The position numbers and the translations under genes are program-made. From assembly GCA_001552935.1 (NCBI GenBank), contig KQ959677.1, positions 88,094 through 152,093 of the forward strand: a stretch of DNA of 64,000 nucleotides, written 5' to 3'. Numbering within the stretch: the stretch's first letter is position 1; each line of letters opens with the position of its first letter. Under the pieces are notes generated by a model that worked only from the letters and a program-made list of their open reading frames with translations, searched no databases and was not told the origin of the DNA. The stretch comes from Umbribacter vaginalis. GTDB lineage: Bacteria > Actinomycetota > Coriobacteriia > Coriobacteriales > Eggerthellaceae. Positions 8,980 through 17,731 of this stretch are shown here, in pieces.

Positions 8980-9930
8980 ATGAATTCAGCTCGCGTTTTT
9001 GAAGTCGTAGAAGTTGCTGAAAAAGCCGCTATTGCATCCGCTGCCTTTAACGGGCGCGGCGATAAAGTTGCGGCAGATCAAGCAGCCACTACTGCTATGC
9101 GTGATGCATTTAATGCTATGAACTTTTCTGGGAGGGTTGTTATCGGAGAAGGCGAGCGCGATGAAGCTCCTATGCTTTTCATTGGTGAAGAGCTTGGGCG
9201 TGGTGGCGAAGAGATAGATATTGCGGTTGACCCGCTTGAAGGCACAAATTTGTGTGCTGCCAATGCAGCAAACGCTCTCTGCACCATTGCTATTGCCCCA
9301 CGTGGCGCTCTGCTTTTTGCCCCTGATACGTATATGCAAAAAATTGCAGCAGGCCCGCAAGCTCGCGATGCAATCGACATTGATGCTCCTGTTGCCGATA
9401 ATATTCATCATGTTGCAGAATCGCTTGGAAAACCGGTATCTGAGATGTGTGTTTGTGTTCTTGAACGCGAGCGCCATACTAAACTCATTGCAGACATTCG
9501 CAAAACAGGTGCACGTATCCGCTTAATTGGTGATGGTGATGTATACGGAGCGCTTGCAACAGCGCTGCCTCATACTGGTATCGATTTATATATGGGCTCG
9601 GGTGGAGCTCCTGAGGGTGTTCTTGCGTGCTGTGCGCTTAAGGCAGTAGGCGGTGCATTTATGGGTCGTTTGCGTTTTGACTTGGATGTTCATGGTAAAG
9701 AAAAACGAGAACGCGCACTGAAAACTGCCCAGCTCGATTTGGATGCACCACTCACGATGGATATGCTCGTGCGCTCTGATGATGCGGCATTTATTGCAAG
9801 TGGTGTTACGCATGGCGAATTGCTTGACGGTGTTCGCTTTGACGAAACCAGCGTTACCACATCAAGCATTCTTATGCGTGCGTGCGATCATTCGGTGCGC
9901 TTTATTACCACTCAGCATCAACGCAGCTAG
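8980..9930 (+). CDS. glpX: Fructose-1,6-bisphosphatase, class II
   Basis: Hydrolyses fructose 1,6-bisphosphate to fructose 6-phosphate, the committing step of gluconeogenesis. The 316-residue protein matches the GlpX family: VIGEGERDEAPML (about 54-66), DPLEGTN (84-90, metal binding) and later IGDGDVYGAL and MGSGGAPEGVLA blocks. Start ATG chosen from family alignment and AGAAGG seven bases upstream; the frame is open further upstream but that part resembles nothing. In an organism showing few sugar genes here, a gluconeogenic phosphatase fits growth on amino acids, which is inference only. Confidence 0.94.
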   Translation: MNSARVFEVVEVAEKAAIASAAFNGRGDKVAADQAATTAMRDAFNAMNFSGRVVIGEGERDEAPMLFIGEELGRGGEEIDIAVDPLEGTNLCAANAANALCTIAIAPRGALLFAPDTYMQKIAAGPQARDAIDIDAPVADNIHHVAESLGKPVSEMCVCVLERERHTKLIADIRKTGARIRLIGDGDVYGALATALPHTGIDLYMGSGGAPEGVLACCALKAVGGAFMGRLRFDLDVHGKEKRERALKTAQLDLDAPLTMDMLVRSDDAAFIASGVTHGELLDGVRFDETSVTTSSILMRACDHSVRFITTQHQRS

Positions 9931-9938
9931 AAAGCACA

Positions 9939-11318
9939 TTGCCGTTCGTGAGAATTTTATCGATTACAGCGCAAAAACCCGATTCAACAGGCAGTGGAAT
10001 TTATCTGAGCCATTTGCAGCATGCGTTTGAAAAAGCAGGGCACGATGTAGCGCTTATCTATGGCTGTGATGTTCACGATGCGTATACCTTTACATACCCT
10101 ACGTTTCCTGTGGTATTTAATACCTCACGCGTGAACTTTCCTGTTGTTGGCATGAGCGATACGATGCCGTACACTTCAAGCATCTATCGAAATTTAACTC
10201 CTGTTCAGCTAGATGTTTTTGAACATGAATTTAGACGTGTGCTTTTGACAGCGCGCAAGGAATTTAAGCCTGATGTTGTTATTTGTCATCATTTGTATGG
10301 TGTTATGACGCTTGCTTACGACGTGTTTAAAGCCTGCTCTGCAAGCGCTCCCAGCACTGCGGGTTGTGATGATACGTATGAAACCATGTCAGGTACGCCA
10401 CACATACCGCATATGATTGCTATTTGTCATGGAAGCGATTTACGGCAATTGCGAACACATCATCTGTTTTATGAACGTGTACGTGCGTGCCTCTCCAAGT
10501 TTGATGCTGTTATCGCACTTCATGAGAACCAAAAAATACAGATCACAAGTTTATTTCCTGAAGCTTGCAAATGCGTGTATGCGCTTGGTGCAGCATTTGA
10601 CAGTGCTCTGTTTCGGTATTCAGACACTCTTCAAGCAGTGCTATCAAGCTCAACGGGTAATTCGCTTTCAGTACACGCTGCGCACCAGCAGCACAGTTCA
10701 GGCATAAAACCGCGTACGTTTAACTTGTGCTATGTTGGCAAAATATCCTATAAAAAAGGAGTTCACAGCTTACTTCGATCACTTGCGATAGACGATACAT
10801 CGCGCATCGCTAAGCTTTCACTTATTGGTGGCAGTGGTAGTACTGACGAATGGCGCCAAGCACGTAATCTTGCGCACTGCTTGCCGTTTCCGGTTCATAT
10901 GCTAGGAGCGCTCTCTCAAGAACAGGTAGCGTTACACTATCAGTCAAGCGATATCTTTGTACTTGCATCATACTATGAAGGATTACCGCTGTGCGTGATT
11001 GAAGCGCTCGCGTGTGGTTGTGCTGTTGTATGCAGCAATACAGCAGGTTTGTATGATTGGATTACGCATCATATTCCGCATGCGCTGTGTTACTTCGTTG
11101 ATTTACCTGCAGAACGTGAAGTAGGCGTACCAGTGTGCAGTGAACTTCCTGGCTATGAGGTACGTTTCAAAGATGCCATCGATGCTATGATTGACACACT
11201 TTTGAACGAAACAGATACTCAGCGCATTCAACGTCTGCACTACACCCAGCAAGAACTTTCTGCTCTTACGTGGGATGCGCTCGCTAAGCGTATTCTCGAT
11301 GCAGGCAGATGTAAGTGA
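9939..11318 (+). CDS. GT4-family glycosyltransferase
   Basis: GT-B fold glycosyltransferase, probably transferring a sugar from a nucleotide donor to a cell-surface or lipid acceptor. The N-terminal half starts VRILSITAQKPDSTGSGIY, with the glycine-rich acceptor-side loop; the C-terminal half contains CYVGKISYKKGVHSLL and the EX7E-type donor site SYYEGLPLCVIEALACG. Start is uncertain: TTG at 9939 (AGAAAG upstream) or GTG at 9948 both give the conserved N-terminus. It follows glpX by 8 bases. Acceptor and sugar cannot be told; no other cell-wall polysaccharide gene lies nearby. Confidence 0.82.
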   Translation: MPFVRILSITAQKPDSTGSGIYLSHLQHAFEKAGHDVALIYGCDVHDAYTFTYPTFPVVFNTSRVNFPVVGMSDTMPYTSSIYRNLTPVQLDVFEHEFRRVLLTARKEFKPDVVICHHLYGVMTLAYDVFKACSASAPSTAGCDDTYETMSGTPHIPHMIAICHGSDLRQLRTHHLFYERVRACLSKFDAVIALHENQKIQITSLFPEACKCVYALGAAFDSALFRYSDTLQAVLSSSTGNSLSVHAAHQQHSSGIKPRTFNLCYVGKISYKKGVHSLLRSLAIDDTSRIAKLSLIGGSGSTDEWRQARNLAHCLPFPVHMLGALSQEQVALHYQSSDIFVLASYYEGLPLCVIEALACGCAVVCSNTAGLYDWITHHIPHALCYFVDLPAEREVGVPVCSELPGYEVRFKDAIDAMIDTLLNETDTQRIQRLHYTQQELSALTWDALAKRILDAGRCK

Positions 11319-11485
11319 TATTTCGTGTATATTTCATGCGATGGCTCCACATATTCTCGACGCAGGTGGATGTGAGACATCAGCAATCTTCGATGCAGAT
11401 GTTCGCACAATAATCAGTGGTTGGCATTTAGTTGAACTGCAGTTTCTTTGGTTTTTCGTCGCTTTAGCATTCTTCAAAATAGTAG

Positions 11486-11514
11486 TTGATAAATCGCTTT
11501 CAGCATGGTATAGT
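11486..11514 (+). promoter_or_regulatory. Sigma-70-type promoter of the pyr operon
   Basis: TTGATA at 11486-11491 and TATAGT at 11509-11514 are separated by 17 bases, close to consensus. Transcription would begin around 11520, immediately before the PyrR-binding loop, so the two signals support each other. Confidence 0.8.
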
Positions 11515-11520
11515 TCGTTT

Positions 11521-11554
11521 AGTCCTTTAAGGCGGTACCGAGAGACCGACAAGG
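11521..11554 (+). promoter_or_regulatory. PyrR-binding loop (anti-antiterminator) in the pyr leader
   Basis: The leader has the elements of PyrR-binding loops known from Bacillus and lactobacilli: AGTCCTTTAAG, then a CCGAGAG loop closed by CGGT/ACCG, then GACAAGG. The lower stem pairs CCTT (11524-11527) with AAGG (11551-11554). PyrR bound to UMP would stabilise this structure and so favour the downstream terminator, lowering pyr expression when pyrimidines are plentiful. Confidence 0.85.
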
Positions 11555-11577
11555 CAAACATACAAGCGAATTTATGT

Positions 11578-11611
11578 TGTCACCTGTCTTAAAGCTGGTG
11601 GCATTTTTTTT
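11578..11611 (+). terminator. Attenuator terminator of the pyr leader
   Basis: A seven-pair stem TGTCACC/GGTGGCA (one G-U pair, 12-base loop) is followed directly by eight T residues, a rho-independent terminator lying before pyrR. The upstream AACATA (about 11556-11562) can pair with TATGTT (11573-11578), which overlaps the left arm; this is a plausible antiterminator. Confidence 0.8.
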
Positions 11612-11692
11612 GCTGCCGCGCATGTGACATTCGCTTCGTGTAACCTGTCGCTCTCACCTTACGATACGTAGTTATTGAGAAAGGAGAGATGC

Positions 11693-12322
11693 ATGGCAAC
11701 ACGCACGCAGCAATCAAACGACGAAGTGCAATCATCCATCAAGCATGTATGTATGGATGCGCAGGATATCGATCGTTCAATTAACCGTATCGCCCATGAA
11801 ATTTTAGAGAAAAACTCGGGCTCTGAAAACATGGTCGTTATCGGAATTTTGACACGTGGTGACGTTTTGGCGCATCGGCTGGTTAAAAGCATCCAGGCAA
11901 TCGAAGGCAAAACGCTTCCTTTAGGCAGCCTTGATATCAGTTTTTATCGCGATGACGTTCTGCACCACATTTCGCCAGAAATTCACTCAACGAATATCCC
12001 TTTTTCTATTGAAGATGCAACGGTCATCTTAGTTGATGACGTGCTGTATACCGGCAGAACAGTACGTTGCGCTCTTGATGCGCTTATGGATTTGGGGCGC
12101 CCGCGCTGCATTCAATTTGCAGCACTTGTCGATCGTGGGCATCGTGAACTTCCCATTCGCCCCGATTATGTAGGCAAAAATGTTCCCACATCCGATGAAG
12201 AAAACGTAATAGTGCTTTTGGATGAAAGCGACGGCAGTTCGTGTGTAGAAATAGTTGCGCTCGACAAAGATGCTCACAAAGGAGCGTTGCCACTGCAAAA
12301 TACCACTACAGAGCAGGCATAA
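11693..12322 (+). CDS. pyrR: PyrR, pyr operon attenuation regulator / uracil phosphoribosyltransferase
   Basis: RNA-binding regulator that senses UMP and controls the operon it heads; family members also have weak uracil phosphoribosyltransferase activity. The 209-residue protein has the PRPP-binding loop VILVDDVLYTGRT (111-123) and the PyrR-typical segment LVDRGHRELPIRPDYVGK. Start ATG at 11693 has AAAGGAG upstream. About 20 residues at the N-terminus are extra compared with the family. Its position behind a PyrR loop and terminator shows autoregulation. Confidence 0.96.
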   Translation: MATRTQQSNDEVQSSIKHVCMDAQDIDRSINRIAHEILEKNSGSENMVVIGILTRGDVLAHRLVKSIQAIEGKTLPLGSLDISFYRDDVLHHISPEIHSTNIPFSIEDATVILVDDVLYTGRTVRCALDALMDLGRPRCIQFAALVDRGHRELPIRPDYVGKNVPTSDEENVIVLLDESDGSSCVEIVALDKDAHKGALPLQNTTTEQA

Positions 12323-12366
12323 CGCCTCTTATACGTATCAGAAGCTACTAAAGAAAGGGGAGAGTA

Positions 12367-13311
12367 ATGGCTTTTCAACATAAGCATCTTATTGATATAC
12401 GCGAATACAGCAGCGAAGACATTCAAACAATTCTTCATACAGCCGACAAGTTCCGTGCAGTAAACGAGCGTCGCATTAAAAAAGTGCCTGCATTGCGTGG
12501 ATTTACGGTTGTAAATATGTTTAACGAACCATCGACTCGCACGCGTTCGTCCTTCGAGCTAGCAGAAAAGCGCCTTTCGTGCGACAGCTTGAATTTTGGC
12601 GGATCGTCAACGTCTACCGTTAAAGGCGAAAGCCTGGAAGATACCGTAAAAACGCTGTGCGCCTACAAAATTGATATGATTATCGTGCGCGATAAGCGTG
12701 CAGGTGTTCCACGTAAAATTGCCGATATTTCGGGTGTGAGCGTTATCGATGCAGGCGATGGTAAGCATCAGCATCCCACACAAGCGCTGCTTGACCTGTA
12801 CAGCATTTGGCGCCATTTTGGTACCTTATCGCATCTTAAAGTGGGAATTGTAGGCGATGTTGGACACTCGCGCGTGTGCGGATCTCTTGTTCCTGCACTG
12901 AAAATTATGGGTGCGCACGTAACACTTATTGCTCCAAAAACACTGCTTCCTGCGTATCCAGAAGCTTTAGGAGCCGATGAAGTTACCAGCTCTCTTGATG
13001 ATGCGCTCGGTGATCTTGACGTTGTGTATATGTTGCGCATTCAGCGCGAACGCTTGGAAGGTGCGCCGTACCCCAGCTTGCGAGAGTACAACTTGCTTTA
13101 CGGCCTTACGCGTGAGCGTGAACATTTCATGAAAGACACGGCGGTAATTTGCCATCCGGGTCCGATCAATCGTGGAGTTGAGCTGGACGATTATATGGCA
13201 GATCATCCACAACGTTCCCTTATTCTCGATCAGGTATATTCCGGTGTGTTAGTACGTATGGCTATGCTGTATCTGTTATTGGGAGGTAATGATGAATCAA
13301 TTTCTCATTAA
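12367..13311 (+). CDS. pyrB: Aspartate carbamoyltransferase catalytic chain
   Basis: Condenses carbamoyl phosphate with aspartate, second step of pyrimidine synthesis. The 314-residue protein has the carbamoyl-phosphate site FNEPSTRTRSSFE (53-65) and HPTQALLDLY near residue 140. No regulatory chain gene pyrI follows, as is usual in Gram-positive bacteria, so control is expected through PyrR. GGGGAGAG precedes the ATG. The 3' end overlaps pyrC by 20 bases. Confidence 0.97.
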   Translation: MAFQHKHLIDIREYSSEDIQTILHTADKFRAVNERRIKKVPALRGFTVVNMFNEPSTRTRSSFELAEKRLSCDSLNFGGSSTSTVKGESLEDTVKTLCAYKIDMIIVRDKRAGVPRKIADISGVSVIDAGDGKHQHPTQALLDLYSIWRHFGTLSHLKVGIVGDVGHSRVCGSLVPALKIMGAHVTLIAPKTLLPAYPEALGADEVTSSLDDALGDLDVVYMLRIQRERLEGAPYPSLREYNLLYGLTREREHFMKDTAVICHPGPINRGVELDDYMADHPQRSLILDQVYSGVLVRMAMLYLLLGGNDESISH

Positions 13312-14614
13312 AAATGCGCATTTGGTTGACCCGCAAGTATCGCTTGACGAACAAGGCGATGTGCTGATAGAAAACGATGCGATTATCGCAGTTGGTAGTG
13401 CAACACAAGAACATGATACAAGTCATGCGCAGGTTATTGACGCAAGCGGAAAAGTGCTGGTTCCAGGCCTTGTGGATATTCATGTGCATTTTCGCGACCC
13501 AGGTTTTGAGTACAAAGAAGACATTGTGTCGGGTTCGCGCGCGGCGCTCAAAGGCGGGTTTAGCGACGTGTGCTGCATGGCGAATACCGATCCTGTTATC
13601 GATAATGCTGCTGTGTTGCGTGCTGTTATGAGTAAGGCTCACCATCAGGCGTTTTGTAAGGTGCATGCCGCTGGTGCGTGCACGAAAGGCCTCAAAGGTG
13701 AAGCGCTTGCCGATATTGGTGAGATGTCTGCGTTAGGCGCTGTTGCGTTTACCGACGATGGTCATGGTGTGCAGTCAAGCTCAATGATGCGTCGCGTTAT
13801 GGATTACGCGCACCCGTTCAACAAGGTAATTATGAGTCACTGCCAAGACGAAGACCTTGTTGACGCAGGTCAGATTAACGAAGGAGCTGTCTCAACGCGC
13901 CTCGGTTTACTCGGCTGGCCTGCTGCTGGTGAAGAAATTCAAATTTCTCGCGATATGCAATTGGCGCAGCTTACACAAACACCGCTTCACATTCAACACC
14001 TTACCAGTGCTGCTGGTGTAGAACAGTTGCGTGCAGCAAAGGCGCAAGGCGTGCCTGTTACCTGCGAAGTTACTCCTCATCACCTGTTCTTGCACGACAG
14101 CGACATCGATGAGAGTTACAACACTAATTTTAAAGTAAATCCGCCGCTGCGCACACAAGCCGACTCTGATGCGCTGGTGCAAGGCCTGCTTGATGGAACA
14201 ATTGATTGCATTGTTACCGATCACGCGCCTCATGCTGCCTACGAAAAAGCACGCGAATTTGAGCTAGCACCGTTTGGCATGATTGGGCTTGAAACGTCGC
14301 TTGCGCTTATGATTACACACCTTGTAGCACCTGGAAAACTTTCATGGTCGCAGCTTGTAAGTTTAATGGCTGTAAATCCACGCGCTATTTTGCGCCTCGA
14401 TCCGGTGCGTATTGCGCCTCAATCGCGCGCAAGCTTAACGCTTATCGACCCTAATGCGTCGTGGGATGTAACAGAGCAAGAATTTGAATCGAAGTCGAGC
14501 AATTCTGCATTTTTAGGCGCTCATCTGCAAGGACGCGCCTGCGATGTATTTATTGACGGCAAGCATATGTTGATTGATGGCACGCTGGCACACCAGCCGC
14601 TTTCACAGCAATAA
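13292..14614 (+). CDS. pyrC: Dihydroorotase, class I
   Basis: Cyclises carbamoyl aspartate to dihydroorotate, a zinc-dependent amidohydrolase. Metal ligands are seen in DIHVHFRDPG (H64, H66) and further on in the SHCQDEDL and HIQHLTSA segments, with the catalytic Asp in TDHAPH. The protein length (440) and the FRDPG motif mark it as the class I Gram-positive type. The ATG at 13292 is favoured over 13289 because GGGAGG (13281-13286) is then 5 bases away. It overlaps pyrB by 20 bases. Confidence 0.96.
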   Translation: MNQFLIKNAHLVDPQVSLDEQGDVLIENDAIIAVGSATQEHDTSHAQVIDASGKVLVPGLVDIHVHFRDPGFEYKEDIVSGSRAALKGGFSDVCCMANTDPVIDNAAVLRAVMSKAHHQAFCKVHAAGACTKGLKGEALADIGEMSALGAVAFTDDGHGVQSSSMMRRVMDYAHPFNKVIMSHCQDEDLVDAGQINEGAVSTRLGLLGWPAAGEEIQISRDMQLAQLTQTPLHIQHLTSAAGVEQLRAAKAQGVPVTCEVTPHHLFLHDSDIDESYNTNFKVNPPLRTQADSDALVQGLLDGTIDCIVTDHAPHAAYEKAREFELAPFGMIGLETSLALMITHLVAPGKLSWSQLVSLMAVNPRAILRLDPVRIAPQSRASLTLIDPNASWDVTEQEFESKSSNSAFLGAHLQGRACDVFIDGKHMLIDGTLAHQPLSQQ

Positions 14615-14637
14615 TACGTAAATTACCAGGGGGATGT

Positions 14638-15447
14638 ATGTCAAAGCTTGCGCTTTATAATGCTGAGTTTGTATCAAATGAGCATGTTGGTGGTAACATT
14701 TATCTTATGAAACTTGTTTGTGCGCCGCTTGCAAGCAGCATAAAGGCAGGTCAGTTTGTACATTTACAGCTTCCTTGTGCTTCAGAACACCTGTTGCGCC
14801 GCCCGTTTTCTGTGTATCGAAGCGATCCGCAAACAGGCGTTCTGGAGATTTTATATGCGCAGATAGGAGAGGGAACGCGCCTGCTTGCCCAGCTTGATGC
14901 GCGTCATGTTGACACCATCAACATGATTGGTGCTATTGGGAACAGCTGGCAAGATATGCATCCTGTGTGTGAACGCGATCGCGTGTTGCTGGTAGGAGCT
15001 GGACTTGGCAGTGCGCCATTATACATGTGGGCTCGCTATTTGCACGAGCACTCCATACCTTGCGACGCTATTCTTGCGGCGCGCAACGCTGAGTATCTAT
15101 GTACGCGTTTGGATTATCAGCGCATTGTATCGTCGCTTACCTGCACAACCGATGATGGTTCTTTTGGTATTCCAGGTACTTGTATTCCCGTAGTTGAGCG
15201 CCTGATAAAAGAGGCACAAGATCAAGGGACACCCTACACCTGTATCAGCGTCTGTGGCCCGAGTATTGTAATGAAGCTGGTAAGCAATCTTGCACATGAT
15301 TTTGGTATTTTTTGTCAGGTTTCACTTGAGCGTTCAATGGCATGTGGTATTGGGGCGTGTTTATCATGTACGGCTGATACGCACTGTGGAAAGAAGCGCG
15401 TCTGTATTGATGGCCCCGTCTTTGACGCAAGCGAATTAGTATGGTAG
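14638..15447 (+). CDS. pyrK: Dihydroorotate dehydrogenase B, electron transfer subunit
   Basis: FAD/[2Fe-2S] subunit that lets PyrD of the 1B class pass electrons to NAD+. The FAD-binding RRPFSVY lies near residues 57-63, the nucleotide-binding LLVGAGLGSAPLY near 118-130, and the C-terminus holds a C-x4-C-x2-C-x11-C cluster motif (CGIGACLSC then C in KRVC). Together with a 1B-type pyrD next door this shows an NAD-linked enzyme rather than a quinone-linked one. GGGGG lies upstream of the ATG. Confidence 0.95.
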   Translation: MSKLALYNAEFVSNEHVGGNIYLMKLVCAPLASSIKAGQFVHLQLPCASEHLLRRPFSVYRSDPQTGVLEILYAQIGEGTRLLAQLDARHVDTINMIGAIGNSWQDMHPVCERDRVLLVGAGLGSAPLYMWARYLHEHSIPCDAILAARNAEYLCTRLDYQRIVSSLTCTTDDGSFGIPGTCIPVVERLIKEAQDQGTPYTCISVCGPSIVMKLVSNLAHDFGIFCQVSLERSMACGIGACLSCTADTHCGKKRVCIDGPVFDASELVW

Positions 15448-15504
15448 CGCTTGCTCGGTTGTGCTTGTGCAGTAAGGTTTCAGTAGGAAAGAGAGGAATG
15501 TGGA

Positions 15505-16494
15505 GTGCACGCTAACTTCAAGAATACGCACGTCACGAACACGCACGAATGTCAATTGGTTGCGCACAGAGATGCACAAAACGATGTTGACATGCGCGTT
15601 TCGCTTGCTTCTCTGAGCATGAAAAATCCGCTCACGGTTGCGTCAGGCACCTTTGCCAGCGGGCGCGAGTATGCCGATTTCATTGATATATCACGTTTGG
15701 GTGCCATTACTACCAAAGGAGTATCTGCGTGTGCGTGGGAAGGAAACGATCAGGGACGTTTAGCGGAAACGCCCAGCGGTATTCTTAATTCTATTGGGTT
15801 ACAAAATAAAGGCGCCAAGCACTTCATAGAAAACGATCTTGCCTGGCTAAAACAGCAGCAAACGCGCGTTATCGTGAATGTGTGCGGTCATTCATATGAC
15901 GAATACTTCCAAGCACTTGACGCGCTTGAACAAGCAAGTGGCATTGATGCGTATGAGATTAATATTTCGTGTCCTAATGTAGATGCAGGTGGAATGGCAC
16001 TTGGCACACAGCCGAACGCTGTTGAGCGCATTGTGTCGCTTCTGCGTGAGCGCACGTGCAAAACACTTATTATCAAGCTTACTCCCAATGTAACTGATAT
16101 TGCAGAAATTGCGCGCGCTGCTGAAAGCGCCGGTGCTGATGCGCTTTCGCTTATCAACACCTTGCTTGGCATGGCAATTGACGCACATCGCCGCCGTCCT
16201 ATCTTATCGCGCGTGGTAGGGGGATTGTCGGGTCCTGCCATTAAGCCTGTTGCGCTGCGTTGCGTATGGCAAGTTCACAAAGCGGTCAACATTCCCATTC
16301 TTGGTATGGGTGGCGTTGCGAGCGGTACCGATGTTGCCGAGTTTATGCTTGCTGGGGCAAGCGCTGTTGCCATAGGCACCGAGAATTTTGTTGATCCTTG
16401 CGCAACAATGCGCATTCTTGATGAGTTGTATACGTATGCACGCGAACAACATATTACCCATATCTCAGAGTTAATAGGAGGCTTAGAGTGCTAA
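15505..16494 (+). CDS. pyrD: Dihydroorotate dehydrogenase B, catalytic subunit
   Basis: Oxidises dihydroorotate to orotate using FMN, in complex with PyrK. The family N-terminus MRVSLASLSMKNPLTVASGTF begins only at residue 30, and INISCPNVDAGG and MGGVASGTD blocks follow. The GTG at 15505 has GAGAGGA seven bases upstream, while the ATG at 15592 has no ribosome site, so I use the GTG; this adds about 29 residues of His/Asn/Thr-rich sequence of unknown purpose. The 3' end overlaps pyrF by seven bases. Confidence 0.93.
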   Translation: MHANFKNTHVTNTHECQLVAHRDAQNDVDMRVSLASLSMKNPLTVASGTFASGREYADFIDISRLGAITTKGVSACAWEGNDQGRLAETPSGILNSIGLQNKGAKHFIENDLAWLKQQQTRVIVNVCGHSYDEYFQALDALEQASGIDAYEINISCPNVDAGGMALGTQPNAVERIVSLLRERTCKTLIIKLTPNVTDIAEIARAAESAGADALSLINTLLGMAIDAHRRRPILSRVVGGLSGPAIKPVALRCVWQVHKAVNIPILGMGGVASGTDVAEFMLAGASAVAIGTENFVDPCATMRILDELYTYAREQHITHISELIGGLEC

Positions 16495-17213
16495 GAAATT
16501 TTAACGATCAACCCTGCTCTGAGCGCGTTATTGTAGCGCTTGACTGCCCGCATGCTCAGGCGCTGAATTTGGCGCGCCAGCTTGCAGGATATGCCAGCTG
16601 GGTTAAAGTGGGAATGACGCTGTATTACGAAGCGGGGCCTGCAATTGTAAAGGAACTTAAAGCGCTTGGTTTTAAGGTTTTTCTCGATTTAAAAATGCAT
16701 GATATACCGCATCAAGTTGAAGGTGGCGCCTTGAGTGCTGCGCAAACGGGTGCTGATATGCTTACGTTTCATTGTCTCGGTGGAAAAACAATGCTTGAAG
16801 CGGCGTGTCGTGGTTTAGAACAAGCACATGAGTTGGATGCAAATATTATGTGTGCTAGTTTAGGTATCACTATTCTTACGAGTCATTCACAAGCCGATTT
16901 AGAACAGATAGGTCTTACTGGTTCGGTTTCAACGCGCGTAAGTGCACTGGCACAGCTTGCGTGTGACGCTGGCTTAACAGGCGTTGTTGCTTCACCTTTT
17001 GAAGCGCAACAATTGCGAAGTGAACTGGGAGAAGAAGCTTTTATTGTAACGCCTGGCATCCGTTTGCACGCCGCCCAAAATGACGACCAAAAACGCATTG
17101 CAACACCGCGGATGGCTTTCGAGGCGGGAGCCTCTCACATTGTGGTAGGTCGCCCGATTACACAGGCAGAAAATCCTGTAAGCGCCTTTAAAAATATCTG
17201 CGTTGATATATAG
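16488..17213 (+). CDS. pyrF: Orotidine 5'-phosphate decarboxylase
   Basis: Last step to UMP. The 241-residue protein has the RVIVALDCP start strand, the catalytic DLKMHDIPHQ (DxKxxD) and the phosphate-binding end block GASHIVVGRPIT. It starts with GTG, with AGGAGG seven to eight bases before it, and overlaps pyrD. It ends the pyr operon. pyrE and carAB are not in this window, so the pathway must be completed elsewhere. Confidence 0.96.
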   Translation: MLRNFNDQPCSERVIVALDCPHAQALNLARQLAGYASWVKVGMTLYYEAGPAIVKELKALGFKVFLDLKMHDIPHQVEGGALSAAQTGADMLTFHCLGGKTMLEAACRGLEQAHELDANIMCASLGITILTSHSQADLEQIGLTGSVSTRVSALAQLACDAGLTGVVASPFEAQQLRSELGEEAFIVTPGIRLHAAQNDDQKRIATPRMAFEAGASHIVVGRPITQAENPVSAFKNICVDI

Positions 17214-17296
17214 ACTTTTTCCAGATAATTAGCTAAGATATTTTTGAACGCGATGCTTATGTGTGCATATTTCATCGTGAAACTTACATAAAGAGT

Positions 17297-17324
17297 TTGC
17301 AATATGGAAGCTAACACGTATAAT
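17297..17324 (+). promoter_or_regulatory. Promoter of mihF
   Basis: TTGCAA at 17297-17302 and TATAAT at 17319-17324, spacer 16 bases, in the 200-base gap between pyrF and mihF. The perfect -10 fits strong expression expected of an abundant nucleoid protein. The leader of about 85 bases that would follow shows no hairpin I can call. Confidence 0.65.
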
Positions 17325-17413
17325 GGCTTCGACAGTTTATTGAACTTTTTAGGTAAGCACCCCTGCACCTGCGTTCAATAGGTAATCATTCGATTCAACT
17401 TAAGGAGATCACG

Positions 17414-17722
17414 ATGGCTATTCCTCAGCTCAGCCCAGAAGAGCGTAAGGCCGCCCTCGAAAAGGCCAAGGCTGCTCGTATTAAGCGTGCAGAAGTTCGC
17501 GAAAAGCTTAAAGCAGGAGCGCTTTCAGTGAAGCAAATTCTCGATATGAAAGACGATCCTATCATTGGTCGTATGAAAGTTTCAACGCTTATTGAAACTC
17601 TTCCTGGTTATGGCAAAGCTAAGTCAGAAAAGATTATGAATGAGCTGCAAATTGCCGATAGCCGTCGTCTTCGTGGTCTTGGCGAGCGTCAGCTTGCTGC
17701 TTTGCTAGAGCGTCTTGTGTAA
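17414..17722 (+). CDS. mihF: Actinobacterial integration host factor mIHF
   Basis: Nucleoid-associated DNA-binding protein found in actinobacteria, required for phage L5 integration in mycobacteria and for chromosome compaction. The 102-residue product shows the family pattern: a charged N-terminal helix (PEERKAALEKAKAARIKR), a central LKAGALSVKQIL and the H2TH-like ETLPGYGKAKSEKIM. It heads mihF-gmk-rpoZ, the same order as in other actinobacteria, and is the best taxonomic marker in the window. Confidence 0.95.
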   Translation: MAIPQLSPEERKAALEKAKAARIKRAEVREKLKAGALSVKQILDMKDDPIIGRMKVSTLIETLPGYGKAKSEKIMNELQIADSRRLRGLGERQLAALLERLV

Positions 17723-17731
17723 CGTTTGTTT

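Larger units (their letters stand above)
11319..11692. other. Intergenic region carrying the pyr leader
   Basis: 374 bases between the glycosyltransferase and pyrR. Positions 11352-11405 hold imperfect copies of the last codons of the glycosyltransferase gene (see findings). The rest is the promoter, PyrR-binding loop, terminator and pyrR ribosome site, listed separately. I see no further gene. Confidence 0.7.
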
